Positions 16,767-24,716 of a stretch of DNA of 64,000 nucleotides are shown here, one piece after another. Made by a program: the position numbers and the translations under genes. Source of the DNA: Marinobacter persicus (GTDB taxonomy: Bacteria; Pseudomonadota; Gammaproteobacteria; Pseudomonadales; Oleiphilaceae); NCBI RefSeq assembly GCF_002934325.1, contig NZ_PTIV01000004.1:62001-126000 (forward strand), given 5' to 3'. The notes under the pieces were generated by a model, which did not search any database, was not told the origin of the DNA, and saw nothing but the letters and a program-made list of their open reading frames with translations. Position 1 is the first letter of the stretch, and every line of letters starts with the position of its first letter.

Positions 16767-19391
16767 TTAAGCCGCGCCTTCGGCTTCCAGGAAGTCCTGT
16801 GCGAAACGCTGCAGCACGCCACCAGCGGAGTAGATGTTCAGCTCCGCTTCGGTGTCGAGGCGGCAGATCACCGGTACTTCCACGCTCTCGCCGTTCTTGC
16901 GATGCACAACCAGGGTCAGCTCAGCGCCCGGGGCAATCTCACCCTTCACATCGAAGGTCTCGGTGCCGTCGATGTTGTAGGTCTTACGGGTTTCGCCTTC
17001 CTTGAACTGCAGCGGCAATACGCCCATGCCCACCAGGTTGGTGCGGTGTATGCGCTCGAAGCCTTCGGCCACGATCACTTCCACACCCGCCAGGCGAACG
17101 CCCTTGGCGGCCCAGTCACGGGAGGAACCCTGACCGTAATCGGCACCGGCCACGATGATCAGCGGCTGCTTGCGGTCCATGTAGGTTTCGATCACGTCCC
17201 ACATGCGCTTCACGTCGCCTTCCGGCTCCAGACGCGCCAGGGAGCCCTGGACAATCTCGCCATTTTCGTCCCGAACCATTTCGTTCAGCAGTTTCGGGTT
17301 GGCCAGGGTCGCGCGCTGGGCGGTCAGGTGGTCGCCACGGTGGGTTGCGTAGGAGTTAAAGTCTTCCTCCGGCAGGCCCATCTTGTGCAGGTATTCACCC
17401 GCAGCGGAGTCCATCATGATGGCGTTGGACGGCGACAGGTGGTCGGTGGTGATGTTGTCACCCAACACCGCCAGCGGACGCATGCCGGTCATGGTGCGCT
17501 CGGCCGCCAGTGCGCCTTCCCAGTAGGGCGGGCGACGGATGTAGGTGGACATCGGGCGCCAGTCGTACAGCGGACTCTCCGCCTGCTCGGCTTCGTCGAG
17601 GTTGAACATCGGGATATAGACGGACTTGAACTGCTCCGGCTTCACATACTCACCGACGATGCGGTCGATTTCCTCGTCGGACGGCCAGATATCCTTCAGG
17701 GTCACCGGGTTGCCGTCCTTGTCGTACGCCAGGGCATCTTTCTCGATGTCAAAGCGGATGGTACCGGCAATAGCGTAGGCCACGACCAGCGGCGGTGAGG
17801 CCAGGAACGCCTGCTTCGCGTAGGGGTGAATCCGGCCGTCAAAGTTACGGTTACCGGAAAGCACCGCCGTGGAGTACAGGTCGCGGTCGATGATTTCCTG
17901 CTGGATCTTCGGGTCCAGCGCGCCAGACATACCGTTACAGGTGGTGCAGGCGTATGCCACGATGCCGAAACCCAGTTTTTCCATTTCAGGCAGCAGGCCG
18001 GCTTCTTCCAGATACAATCGGGCCACTTTGGAACCCGGCGCGAAGGAGGACTTCACCCACGGCTTGCGGATCAGGCCCAGCTCGTTGGCTTTCTTGGCCA
18101 GCAAACCGGCGGCCACCACGTTGCGCGGGTTGGAGGTGTTGGTGCAGGAGGTAATGGCGGCGATGATCACCGCGCCATCCGGCATCTTGCCTTCTTTCTC
18201 TTCTGCCAGCGCCTTGTCCAGGTTCACGGCAATGCCCTGGTCGTGCAGCGCGGAAGTGGCCACACGGCGGTGCGGGTTGGACGGACCAGCCACGTTGCGA
18301 ACCACGGTGGAGAGATCAAACTCCAGCACGCGCTCGTACTCGGCACCGGTCATCTGGTAGGCCCACAGGCCGGTTTCTTTGGCGTACTTCTCAACCAGAT
18401 CCACCTGCTCCGGCTCGCGGCCGGTCAGCTTCAGGTAGTCGGTGGTCTGCTCGTCGATGTAGAACATCGCGGCGGTGGCGCCGTATTCCGGCGTCATGTT
18501 GGAGATGGTGGCACGGTCGCCGATAGTCAGGCTGGAAGCGCCTTCACCAAAGAACTCAAGGTAGGCGCCAACCACGCGCTCTTTACGCAGGAATTCGGTA
18601 ATGGCCAGAACGATGTCGGTGGCGGTGATGCCAGGCTGGCGTTCACCGGTCAGTTTCACACCAACGATGTCCGGCAGGCGCATCATGGATGGCTGGCCGA
18701 GCATGACGGTTTCGGCTTCCAGGCCGCCAACACCCACGGCAATAACACCCAGGGCATCAATGTGCGGGGTGTGACTGTCGGTGCCCACACAGGTGTCCGG
18801 GAAGGCAATCTGATGGCCATCTTCGTCCGGACGGTGCTGAATAACGGGTGACATCTTTTCCAGGTTGATCTGGTGCATGATGCCGTTACCGGCCGGAATC
18901 ACGTCCACGTTCTTGAACGCGGTGCGGGTCCAGTCGATAAAGTGGAAACGGTCTTCGTTACGACGATCTTCAATGGCGCGGTTCTGGTCGAACGCGTCTT
19001 CTTCAAAACCGGCGTGTTCAACGGCCAGCGAGTGGTCAACAATCAGCTGGGTGGGAACAACGGGGTTTACCTTGGCGGGATCGCCGCCTTTTTCGGCAAT
19101 AGCGTCACGCAGGCCGGCCAGGTCAACCAGTGCGGTCTGGCCCAGGATGTCGTGACACACAACGCGGGCGGGATACCAGGGGAAATCCTTCTCGCGCTTG
19201 CGCTCAATAAGCTGCTTGAGTGAATCAGTCAGAGACTCCGCATCGCAACGGCGAACCAGCTGTTCCGCCAGGATTTTGGAGGTGTATGGCAGTTTGTCGT
19301 AAGAACCCGGCTGGATTTCTTCCACCGCCTGGCGGGTATCGTAAAATTCCAGGCTGGTGCCCGGGAGGGGTTTTCTGTACTGAGTATTCAT
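16767..19391 (-). CDS. acnD: 2-methylisocitrate-forming aconitase, Fe/S-dependent (AcnD)
   Basis: Product of 874 residues, an aconitase A-type protein. It dehydrates 2-methylcitrate in partnership with PrpF. It shows GTDSHTPHIDALGVIAVGVGG, ERTMTGMRPLAVLGDNITTDHLSPS and the [4Fe-4S] ligand motifs SCTNTSNPRN and ACTTCNG. The swivel domain contains IVAGADYGQGSSRDWAAKG and IHRTNLVGMGVLPLQF. The prp context separates it from the TCA-cycle aconitases. Both flanks carry a nested repeat of nearly equal length, so its transcript segment would be bounded by strong hairpins. Confidence 0.95.
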   Translation of the reverse strand: MNTQYRKPLPGTSLEFYDTRQAVEEIQPGSYDKLPYTSKILAEQLVRRCDAESLTDSLKQLIERKREKDFPWYPARVVCHDILGQTALVDLAGLRDAIAEKGGDPAKVNPVVPTQLIVDHSLAVEHAGFEEDAFDQNRAIEDRRNEDRFHFIDWTRTAFKNVDVIPAGNGIMHQINLEKMSPVIQHRPDEDGHQIAFPDTCVGTDSHTPHIDALGVIAVGVGGLEAETVMLGQPSMMRLPDIVGVKLTGERQPGITATDIVLAITEFLRKERVVGAYLEFFGEGASSLTIGDRATISNMTPEYGATAAMFYIDEQTTDYLKLTGREPEQVDLVEKYAKETGLWAYQMTGAEYERVLEFDLSTVVRNVAGPSNPHRRVATSALHDQGIAVNLDKALAEEKEGKMPDGAVIIAAITSCTNTSNPRNVVAAGLLAKKANELGLIRKPWVKSSFAPGSKVARLYLEEAGLLPEMEKLGFGIVAYACTTCNGMSGALDPKIQQEIIDRDLYSTAVLSGNRNFDGRIHPYAKQAFLASPPLVVAYAIAGTIRFDIEKDALAYDKDGNPVTLKDIWPSDEEIDRIVGEYVKPEQFKSVYIPMFNLDEAEQAESPLYDWRPMSTYIRRPPYWEGALAAERTMTGMRPLAVLGDNITTDHLSPSNAIMMDSAAGEYLHKMGLPEEDFNSYATHRGDHLTAQRATLANPKLLNEMVRDENGEIVQGSLARLEPEGDVKRMWDVIETYMDRKQPLIIVAGADYGQGSSRDWAAKGVRLAGVEVIVAEGFERIHRTNLVGMGVLPLQFKEGETRKTYNIDGTETFDVKGEIAPGAELTLVVHRKNGESVEVPVICRLDTEAELNIYSAGGVLQRFAQDFLEAEGAA

Positions 19392-19420
19392 GATTTAGAA
19401 ATCTCTTGGAATGCGTGATT

Positions 19421-19604
19421 TGCCACGGAATCCACGGAAGAACAGGGAAAAGAAAAAAGATTAAAATTGCCACGAAACCCACTAAATCCACGAAAAAAAG
19501 CATTAAGGCTGTTTTTTTTATTTCGTGTTCTTTCGTGGATTTCGTGGCTAATTAATATCTTTGCTTTTGTCTTTCCCTTCCGTGTTTTCCGTGTCTTCCG
19601 TGGC
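19421..19604. repeat. Nested fold-back repeat B (between prpC and acnD)
   Basis: Second copy of the operon repeat. The outer arms are 19421-19450 (GCCACGGAATCCACGGAA core) and 19575-19604 (TTCCGTG...TTCCGTGGC). The inner arms are 19468-19496 (GCCACGAAACCCACTAAA core) and 19515-19548 (TTCGTGGATTTCGTGGC core). It occupies nearly all of a 225-bp gap, almost the same length as the gap holding repeat A. The loop and linker sequences differ from copy A while the arms are well kept, which suggests the structure or the arm units are what is maintained or spread. Confidence 0.85.
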
Positions 19605-19616
19605 TAAAAAAACGTC

Positions 19617-20750
19617 TTAGGAACGCTCGTCAATCGGCTGCCATTCCGCGTGGTCCGGGCCGGTATAGTCGGCGCTCGGACGGATGATGCGGTTGTTGGC
19701 ACGCTGCTCTTTCACGTGGGCAGTCCAGCCAGATACACGGGACATCACGAAGATCGGTGTAAACAGCTGGGTCGGAATGCCCATGAAGTGGTAAGCAGAC
19801 GCGTGGAAGAAGTCAGCGTTACAGAACAGCTTCTTCTCGCGCCACATGACTTCCTCGCAGCGGACGGAAACCGGATACAGCACGGTGTCGCCGACTTCCT
19901 CCGCCAGCTTCTCGGACCACTTCTTGATAATGGCGTTGCGCGGATCGGACTCGCTGTAGATCGCGTGGCCGAAGCCCATGATCTTTTCCTTGCGCTCCAG
20001 CATGCCCATCAGGCCTTCTTCGGCTTCGTCGGCGCTGCTGAACTTCTGGATCAGCTCCATGGCCATTTCGTTGGCACCACCGTGCAGCGGACCACGCAGG
20101 GAACCGATGGCACCGGTCACGCAGCTGTGGATGTCAGACAGAGTGGACGCACACACGCGAGCGGTGAAGGTAGAGGCGTTGAACTCGTGCTCGGCGTACA
20201 GGATCAGGGACACGTTCATCACCTGCTCGTGCAGCTCGTTCGGCTTCTTGCCGTGCAGCAGCTCGAGGAACACACCACCGATGGAATCACACTCGGTGTT
20301 GGCGGTATCGATACGCACGCCTTCGTTGGCGAAACGGTACCAGTAGGTAATGATGGCCGGGAATACCGCCAGCATGCGGTCGATCTTGTCGTCCTGCTCG
20401 CTGAAATCTTCCTCGGTTTCCAGGTTACCCAGCATGGAGCAACCGGTACGCATCACGTCCATCGGGTGGGCGTTTTTGGGAATCTGCTCCAGAACGGTAC
20501 GCAGGGCTTCCGGCAGTTCGCGATTCGCCTTCAGCTTGGCCTTGTACTCGTCCAGCTCCTGACGGTTCGGCAGTTTGCCACGCAGCAGCAGGTACGCGAC
20601 TTCTTCAAACTGGGCGTTGTCCGCCAGCACGTTAATGTCGTAACCACGGTAGGTCAGGCCGGCACCGGTTTTACCAACGGTACACAGGGCTGTTTCACCA
20701 GCTACCTGGCCACGCAGACCAGCACCACCGAGTTTCTTTGCTTCAGCCAT
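19617..20750 (-). CDS. prpC: 2-methylcitrate synthase
   Basis: About 377 residues. It condenses propionyl-CoA with oxaloacetate. It is a citrate-synthase fold with CTVGKTGAGLTYRGYDI, GPLHGGANEMAMELI (active-site His region), MGFGHAIYSESDPRNAI (second catalytic His) and the SRVSGWTAHVKEQRANNRIIRP tail. ATG 20750 (MAEAKKLGG) is favoured over ATG 20756 because GGGAG lies 6 nt before it. The product is slightly longer at the N-terminus than the shortest family members. prpB lies about 90 bp upstream. Confidence 0.95.
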   Translation of the reverse strand: MAEAKKLGGAGLRGQVAGETALCTVGKTGAGLTYRGYDINVLADNAQFEEVAYLLLRGKLPNRQELDEYKAKLKANRELPEALRTVLEQIPKNAHPMDVMRTGCSMLGNLETEEDFSEQDDKIDRMLAVFPAIITYWYRFANEGVRIDTANTECDSIGGVFLELLHGKKPNELHEQVMNVSLILYAEHEFNASTFTARVCASTLSDIHSCVTGAIGSLRGPLHGGANEMAMELIQKFSSADEAEEGLMGMLERKEKIMGFGHAIYSESDPRNAIIKKWSEKLAEEVGDTVLYPVSVRCEEVMWREKKLFCNADFFHASAYHFMGIPTQLFTPIFVMSRVSGWTAHVKEQRANNRIIRPSADYTGPDHAEWQPIDERS

Positions 20751-20809
20751 GATCATCTCCCATTTACAGAGTTTTTGGTGTTGTTTAATTTGGCTTGGGT
20801 TTGGTGTTC

Positions 20810-20833
20810 AGGGCGCCCCACCCGGAGCGCCCT
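20810..20833. other. GC-rich hairpin between prpB and prpC
   Basis: AGGGCGC (20810-20816) and GCGCCCT (20827-20833) form a 7-bp GC-rich stem with a 10-nt loop, directly after the prpB stop. On the operon (minus) strand no U-run follows, so it is more likely an mRNA stability or processing hairpin than a terminator. Confidence 0.4.
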
Positions 20834-20843
20834 TTAAAACGGT

Positions 20844-21731
20844 TCAGTCTTTCTTCTGGGCGAACAGCTCATCGAGCTTCTGTTCAAAGTCGTGGTAGTT
20901 CAGGAAATCGTACAGTTCCATACGGGTCTGCATCATGTCCACCACGTCTTTCTGATCACCCTTCTCAAGAATGCTCTCGTAAACAGTCAACGCCGCCTTG
21001 TTCATTGCGCGGAAGGCACTCAGCGGGTACAGCACCATGGAGGCACCGGCTTCCGCCAGTTCCTTCTTGTTGTACAGCGGAGTAGCACCAAATTCGGTGA
21101 TGTTGGCCAGCAGGGGCGCGTCAATGGCTTCTGCGAAGGCCTTGTAATCAGACAGCTCGTGAACCGCTTCGGCGAAGATGCCGTCGGCGCCAGCTTCGAT
21201 ACAGGCCTTGGCACGATCGATGGCCGCTTCCAGACCTTCTTTCTGGAACGCGTCGGTACGGGCCATGATGAAGAAATCGTCGTCTTCGCGGGCATCGGCG
21301 GCCGCTTTCACACGATCCACCATTTCCTCTTTGGAAACGATTTCCTTGTTCGGACGGTGGCCACAACGCTTCTGGGCAACCTGGTCTTCAATGTGAACGG
21401 CGGCAGCGCCGGCACGTTCCATCTCGCGAATGGTGCGGGCGATGTTGAAGGCGCCGCCCCAGCCGGTGTCGATGTCCACCAGCAGCGGCAGATCGGTAGC
21501 CGCACAGATACGACGCACGTCTTCGACCACGTCGTTCATGGTGGTCATGCCCAGGTCCGGCAGGCCGTAGGAGGCGTTCGCCACACCACCGCCTGACAGG
21601 TAAATGGCCTGGTGCCCTACTCGCTCGGCCATCATGGCTGAGTACGCATTGATGGTGCCGACAATCTGCAGCGGCTGGTTTTCCTTCAGGGCCTTGCGAA
21701 AACGCGCGCCCGGAGAAAGTTTGTTAGCCAT
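20844..21731 (-). CDS. prpB: 2-methylisocitrate lyase
   Basis: Product of 295 residues. It splits 2-methylisocitrate into pyruvate and succinate, the last step of the methylcitrate cycle. It belongs to the isocitrate lyase/PEP mutase superfamily: [34 protein letters not shown] carries the metal-binding acidic residues, and [21 protein letters not shown] has the catalytic K-R-C-G-H loop. GGGAGG lies 9 nt before the ATG. It is the first enzyme gene after the regulator, 17 bp away and probably in one transcript with it. Confidence 0.96.
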   Translation of the reverse strand: MANKLSPGARFRKALKENQPLQIVGTINAYSAMMAERVGHQAIYLSGGGVANASYGLPDLGMTTMNDVVEDVRRICAATDLPLLVDIDTGWGGAFNIARTIREMERAGAAAVHIEDQVAQKRCGHRPNKEIVSKEEMVDRVKAAADAREDDDFFIMARTDAFQKEGLEAAIDRAKACIEAGADGIFAEAVHELSDYKAFAEAIDAPLLANITEFGATPLYNKKELAEAGASMVLYPLSAFRAMNKAALTVYESILEKGDQKDVVDMMQTRMELYDFLNYHDFEQKLDELFAQKKD

Positions 21732-21748
21732 GGTGTGTTACCTCCCAG

Positions 21749-22429
21749 TTAAATGGTTAGAACGCCTTCTTTGATCTTTTTCTCGATGTTCTGGCGGGCG
21801 GCGTTGATGTGCCGCTTCATCAGAAATTCCGCGAGTTCGCCGTCACGCCGGGCCAGAGCCTCGACAATATGACGGTGCTCGCCCAGAGCCATGTGTGGCC
21901 GCCCTGCCGAAGTACTCAGGCGATATCGGTACATGCGCACCATGTAGTAGAGATCGCCCAGCAGCATCTGAGCCAGCTTGGTGTTGCGGCTGCCGGTGGC
22001 AATTCGGTGGTGGAAATCGTAGTCGCCTTCGGCCTGGTAATAAGCCTGGCCCTTGGCCTCTTCGATCATTTTCTCGTGCGCGTCCAGGGTTTCCTGCAGC
22101 GCCCGGATTTCTTCATCCGTCATTCGCTCGGCCGCCTGGCGCGCAGCCAGCCCTTCCATGACTTCACGAATCCGGTACAGCTCCATCAACTCTTCGGCAC
22201 TGACCGACACCACCTTGACCCCGGCGTGAGGCCTGCGAACCAGCAACCCACGGGACTCGAGTCGCCCAAGGGCTTCACGCAGGGGACCACGAGTCAATTC
22301 AAAGCGGTTGCAAAGCTCCAGCTCCCCGATTTTCTCGCCGGGAGCCAGCTCGCCGGTAATGATCGCCGTTTGCAGACAATCAAAGGCCTCGTCTGCGCGG
22401 GTAGAGGATTGGATGATTGGTTGGTTCAT
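21749..22429 (-). CDS. GntR-family (FCD) regulator of the prp cluster
   Basis: Product of 226 residues. The N-terminal winged helix (about 10-75) contains GELELCNRFELTRGPLREALGRLESRGLLVRRPHAGVKV. The C-terminal FCD domain (about 85-215) has the metal/ligand-site histidines in DYDFHHRIATGSRN and LGEHRHIVEALARRD. It is the first gene of the prp operon, and two copies of a GntR-type operator lie in its promoter. It most likely represses prp until a methylcitrate-cycle intermediate binds; the ligand is inferred from context. Several gammaproteobacteria use a GntR protein here rather than sigma-54-dependent PrpR. Confidence 0.9.
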   Translation of the reverse strand: MNQPIIQSSTRADEAFDCLQTAIITGELAPGEKIGELELCNRFELTRGPLREALGRLESRGLLVRRPHAGVKVVSVSAEELMELYRIREVMEGLAARQAAERMTDEEIRALQETLDAHEKMIEEAKGQAYYQAEGDYDFHHRIATGSRNTKLAQMLLGDLYYMVRMYRYRLSTSAGRPHMALGEHRHIVEALARRDGELAEFLMKRHINAARQNIEKKIKEGVLTI

Positions 22430-22433
22430 AAGG

Positions 22434-22447
22434 TTGTCAACAAAACG
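22434..22447. promoter_or_regulatory. Likely GntR operator, copy 1
   Basis: TTGTCAACAAAACG, whose core TTGTCAACAA is near-palindromic and fits the T-G-T-N-A-C-A pattern of FCD-type GntR operators. It lies five bases before the gntR start codon, so bound protein would block the early transcribed region. An identical 14-mer is found 52 bp away. Confidence 0.65.
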
Positions 22448-22463
22448 AGATAGATTAGACTGA

Positions 22464-22492
22464 AAATTACTCGCCCCTCACGCGATTGTCAA
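22464..22492 (-). promoter_or_regulatory. Likely prp operon promoter
   Basis: On the minus strand TTGACA (22487-22492) is a perfect -35 box, followed after 17 bp by TAATTT (22464-22469), a weak -10. The -35 box lies inside operator copy 2, which fits repression by the GntR protein. This is a visual match, not a mapped start. Confidence 0.5.
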
Positions 22493-22499
22493 CAAAACG
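22486..22499. promoter_or_regulatory. Likely GntR operator, copy 2
   Basis: A second exact copy of TTGTCAACAAAACG, in the same orientation as copy 1 with a 52-bp period (about five helical turns), which would allow cooperative or looped binding. It overlaps the -35 element of the proposed prp promoter. Confidence 0.65.
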
Positions 22500-22635
22500 T
22501 AAAACCAGCTTTGACTATTTGCTAACAATGAAAGGCCCGCAACTGATTCCGGCCCACGGCCCCTCCCCCTGGGGCGGCATCTTCGGTAAACTGCGGAAAT
22601 TCAGTACCTACGAATCAGAAACCAAGGATTTTCCC

Positions 22636-23472
22636 ATGATCAGGAAGTGTCTGTTCCCCGTTGCCGGTTACGGCACCCGTTTTCTGCCCGCCACCAAGGC
22701 CATGCCCAAGGAAATTCTCCCCATTGTTAACAAGCCGCTGGTGCAGTACGGCGTCGAAGAGGCCGCCGAAGCCGGGATTCACGAGTTTGGGTTTGTGACT
22801 GGTCGTGGCAAGCGGGCGCTGGAAGACCACTTCGACATCAGTTATGAGCTGGAGCACCAGATCGCCGGTTCGGGGAAAGAGGATCTTCTGACCTCCATCC
22901 GCGACCTGATCGACAACAACAGCTTCGCCTTTACCCGCCAGAATGAGATGAAGGGCCTGGGCCACGCCATCCTGACCGGCCGCAACCTGATGAGCGACAA
23001 TCCGTTTGCTGTGGTGCTGGCCGACGACTTCTGTGTGGCCCCGGAAGGCGAAGACGGCGTGCTGACCCAGATGGTGAAGCTGTACAACCAGTTCCGCTGT
23101 TCAATCGTGGCCATCGAGGAAGTGCCTGCCGATGAAACCCACAAGTACGGCGTCATTGCCGGTGAGTCCATGAAAGATGGCCTGTACCGCATTACCGACA
23201 TGGTGGAAAAGCCGGCCCCGGAAGACGCCCCAAGCAACCTGGCGATCATTGGCCGCTACATTCTGACCCCGGACATTTTCGAGATTCTGGAGAACACACC
23301 GCCTGGCAAGAACGGCGAAGTGCAGATTACGGATGCACTGCTGGAACAAGCGAAGAATGGCTGCGTACTGGCGTATCAGTTCAAGGGCCAACGCTTTGAT
23401 TGCGGCAGCATTGACGGCTTTGTGGAAGCCACTAACTACGTTTACGAAAACGTGTACAAGAAAGGGAAGTAA
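22636..23472 (+). CDS. galU: UTP-glucose-1-phosphate uridylyltransferase
   Basis: About 278 residues from ATG 22636, with AAGGA 7 nt upstream; the in-frame extension from 22486 overlaps the GntR operator and is not coding-like. It makes UDP-glucose from UTP and glucose-1-phosphate. Nucleotidyltransferase signature: FPVAGYGTRFLPATKAMPKEILPI near the N-terminus, GLGHAILTGRNLM, and VVLADDFCV with the metal-site aspartates. UDP-glucose feeds galE, UDP-glucuronate-type sugars and the exopolysaccharide locus. The divergent promoter region is shared with the prp regulator. Confidence 0.96.
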   Translation: MIRKCLFPVAGYGTRFLPATKAMPKEILPIVNKPLVQYGVEEAAEAGIHEFGFVTGRGKRALEDHFDISYELEHQIAGSGKEDLLTSIRDLIDNNSFAFTRQNEMKGLGHAILTGRNLMSDNPFAVVLADDFCVAPEGEDGVLTQMVKLYNQFRCSIVAIEEVPADETHKYGVIAGESMKDGLYRITDMVEKPAPEDAPSNLAIIGRYILTPDIFEILENTPPGKNGEVQITDALLEQAKNGCVLAYQFKGQRFDCGSIDGFVEATNYVYENVYKKGK

Positions 23473-23478
23473 TCGGGA

Positions 23479-23505
23479 GCTTCTGGCTGCTATCCGGCCA
23501 GAAGC
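23479..23505. other. Hairpin between galU and the small-protein gene
   Basis: GCTTCTGGC (23479-23487) and GCCAGAAGC (23497-23505) form a perfect 9-bp stem with a 9-nt loop where the two convergent genes end. Neither strand has a good U-run, so it may be a weak two-way terminator or a 3'-end protecting stem. Confidence 0.4.
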
Positions 23506-23720
23506 CGCATGACCATGCGCCGGTTGTTGGCATCGCTTCTGCGGAACCGGCGCAGCAATTCCACCTCTTCCGCGGTAAGCCGCACCTGCTCCAGCCGTTG
23601 CTCCAACTCGCCAAGGGATTCCAGCAATTCATCACTCCTGTCGAGGGCGATCCCCGGCAACTCAAGCTGGCCATCGTCTTCTGGCTCCTCATGTTGCCAA
23701 TCCATTTGCCAATCCTGCAT
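23490..23720 (-). CDS. Small acidic protein of unknown function
   Basis: Product of 76 residues, not recognised as a named family. The N-terminal 25 residues are acidic and rich in Gln and Trp (MQDWQMDWQHEEPEDD), followed by a helical, leucine-rich segment (LLESLGELEQRLEQVRLTAEEVELLRRFRR) that could form an amphipathic helix or short coiled coil, and a basic tail ending MVMRLLAG. Codon use resembles the neighbours, which supports a real gene. It is convergent with galU and lies about 110 bp from the PTPS-fold gene. Possibly a small adaptor; no function can be assigned. Confidence 0.6.
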   Translation of the reverse strand: MQDWQMDWQHEEPEDDGQLELPGIALDRSDELLESLGELEQRLEQVRLTAEEVELLRRFRRSDANNRRMVMRLLAG

Positions 23721-23829
23721 GGCCCTCGCACCTCATCATTGACACCGGACCGCAGCCCGGTGATGCCCCGATTTTGTATAAGTCTGGAAATGTAACGTAC
23801 CTATAGCTATCCAGACAATTGCCTGGCCT

Positions 23830-24228
23830 TCAGATTCCCGCGTGGTAGGTGGCCCAGACAACCTGCGACCCGGACAGGGTGACGCGCAGGCTGGAAAGTC
23901 CCTTGCCACTGTCTCCTAACCTGCCCTGGCGAACCGCATTGGCCATGCGCTCAAACACCACTCCGGCCATGAATTCAGTGGTGGTGTTGCGGCCCTCAAA
24001 CTCCAAACGCTCATCCAGGTTCTGCATATCAAACTCGCCAAGAACCTCCCGAAGCAGCTGGACAGCTAGATCCGCCTCGACGATGAGATCATTCTTATCC
24101 AACTGATGGCGCTCGAAAGTGACATCCACTACGTAGGTCGTCCCATGAAGCTTTTGCGCGGGGCCAAACACGTCGCCGTTTAAGCTATGGGTAACCATCA
24201 TCTGATCCCGAACCGTCAGACCAAACAT
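23830..24228 (-). CDS. 6-pyruvoyl-tetrahydropterin synthase/QueD-fold protein, atypical active site
   Basis: Product of 132 residues with the T-fold of the PTPS/QueD family. The first zinc-type histidine is in MMVTHSLNGDVFGPAQ; the paired motif reads KLHGTTYVVDVTFE, with HGT in place of the usual H-G-H, and the stretch before it lacks the catalytic cysteine. The late motifs LDERLEFEGRNTTTEFMAG match the family's L-N/D-x-x-x-x-x-NPTxE region. It is therefore probably not a canonical QueD, and no queC or queE gene is visible nearby. The start has AGGAG 5 nt upstream. Function uncertain. Confidence 0.75.
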   Translation of the reverse strand: MFGLTVRDQMMVTHSLNGDVFGPAQKLHGTTYVVDVTFERHQLDKNDLIVEADLAVQLLREVLGEFDMQNLDERLEFEGRNTTTEFMAGVVFERMANAVRQGRLGDSGKGLSSLRVTLSGSQVVWATYHAGI

Positions 24229-24246
24229 TGCGTCTCCTTAGGGGGC

Positions 24247-24417
24247 ATGGGCAAAGTTCAACAACTCTTTAGCACAGAGTAGCGCGACTCCCTGGTGGGA
24301 TACAGACCGCGGGCCGCGCTGGAACTGATGACGCTGAGTCCGGGTGGCGCATCGATGCCGGAGCAAATCCCGCTTCGCTCTAAAGCTTTGGACTACAAGA
24401 GACAGAAAAGTTGTTGA
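24247..24417 (+). pseudogene. Short degenerate reading frame with in-frame TAG
   Basis: From ATG 24247 (preceded by AGGGGG) the frame reads 11 codons (MGKVQQLFSTE), then TAG at 24280-24282, then 44 sense codons to TGA at 24415. The second part (RDSLVGYRPRAALELMTLS, then GGASMPEQIPLRSKALDY) looks protein-like in codon use. It ends inside the -35 box of the tRNA-Val promoter. I do not recognise a family. It may be a gene remnant, a fused pair of small ORFs or chance. The rest of 24229-24462 shows no other gene. Confidence 0.3.
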
Positions 24418-24442
24418 CCAATAAGGGATGACCCCGTATATT
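24414..24442 (+). promoter_or_regulatory. Promoter of tRNA-Val
   Basis: TTGACC (24414-24419), exactly 17 bp, then TATATT (24437-24442), followed by a GC-rich discriminator (ACGTCCCC) of the kind found at stringently controlled stable-RNA promoters. It lies about 20 bp before the mature tRNA. Confidence 0.75.
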
Positions 24443-24462
24443 ACGTCCCCGCTGAAGAGCAC

Positions 24463-24539
<77 letters not shown>

Positions 24540-24549
24540 GAATTCCAAA

Positions 24550-24593
24550 GAAAGCCAGTTAGTTACGGGAGACCGTGATAACTGGCTTTTTTC
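24550..24593 (+). terminator. Intrinsic terminator after tRNA-Val
   Basis: AAAGCCAGTTA (24551-24561) pairs with TAACTGGCTTT (24579-24589) and runs into a T-tract. An 11-bp stem right after the tRNA is a convincing rho-independent terminator. Beyond it, 24594-24716 holds only a short acidic open stretch ending at a TAG near 24700, which I could not assign. Confidence 0.85.
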
Positions 24594-24716
24594 GTTTCGG
24601 ACCCTCAGACACATTCCCCATCGTTCATTAAGTCAGACCGACCAGGTCACTGAAGAGGCGTCTCTGGATCAGGAACTGGCCGAAGAGATAGAGCCTTAGA
24701 GGCTCACTGGTTGCCC

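Noticed and set aside
16569..17798. 409-residue plus-strand frame starting in repeat A and running opposite acnD
   Set aside because: Its start lies in the fold-back repeat and the remainder is antisense to aconitase.
16570..19604. CRISPR-like interpretation of the CCACG-type iterations
   Set aside because: No regular spacer length and no cas genes; units are in inverted, nested order rather than direct repeats.
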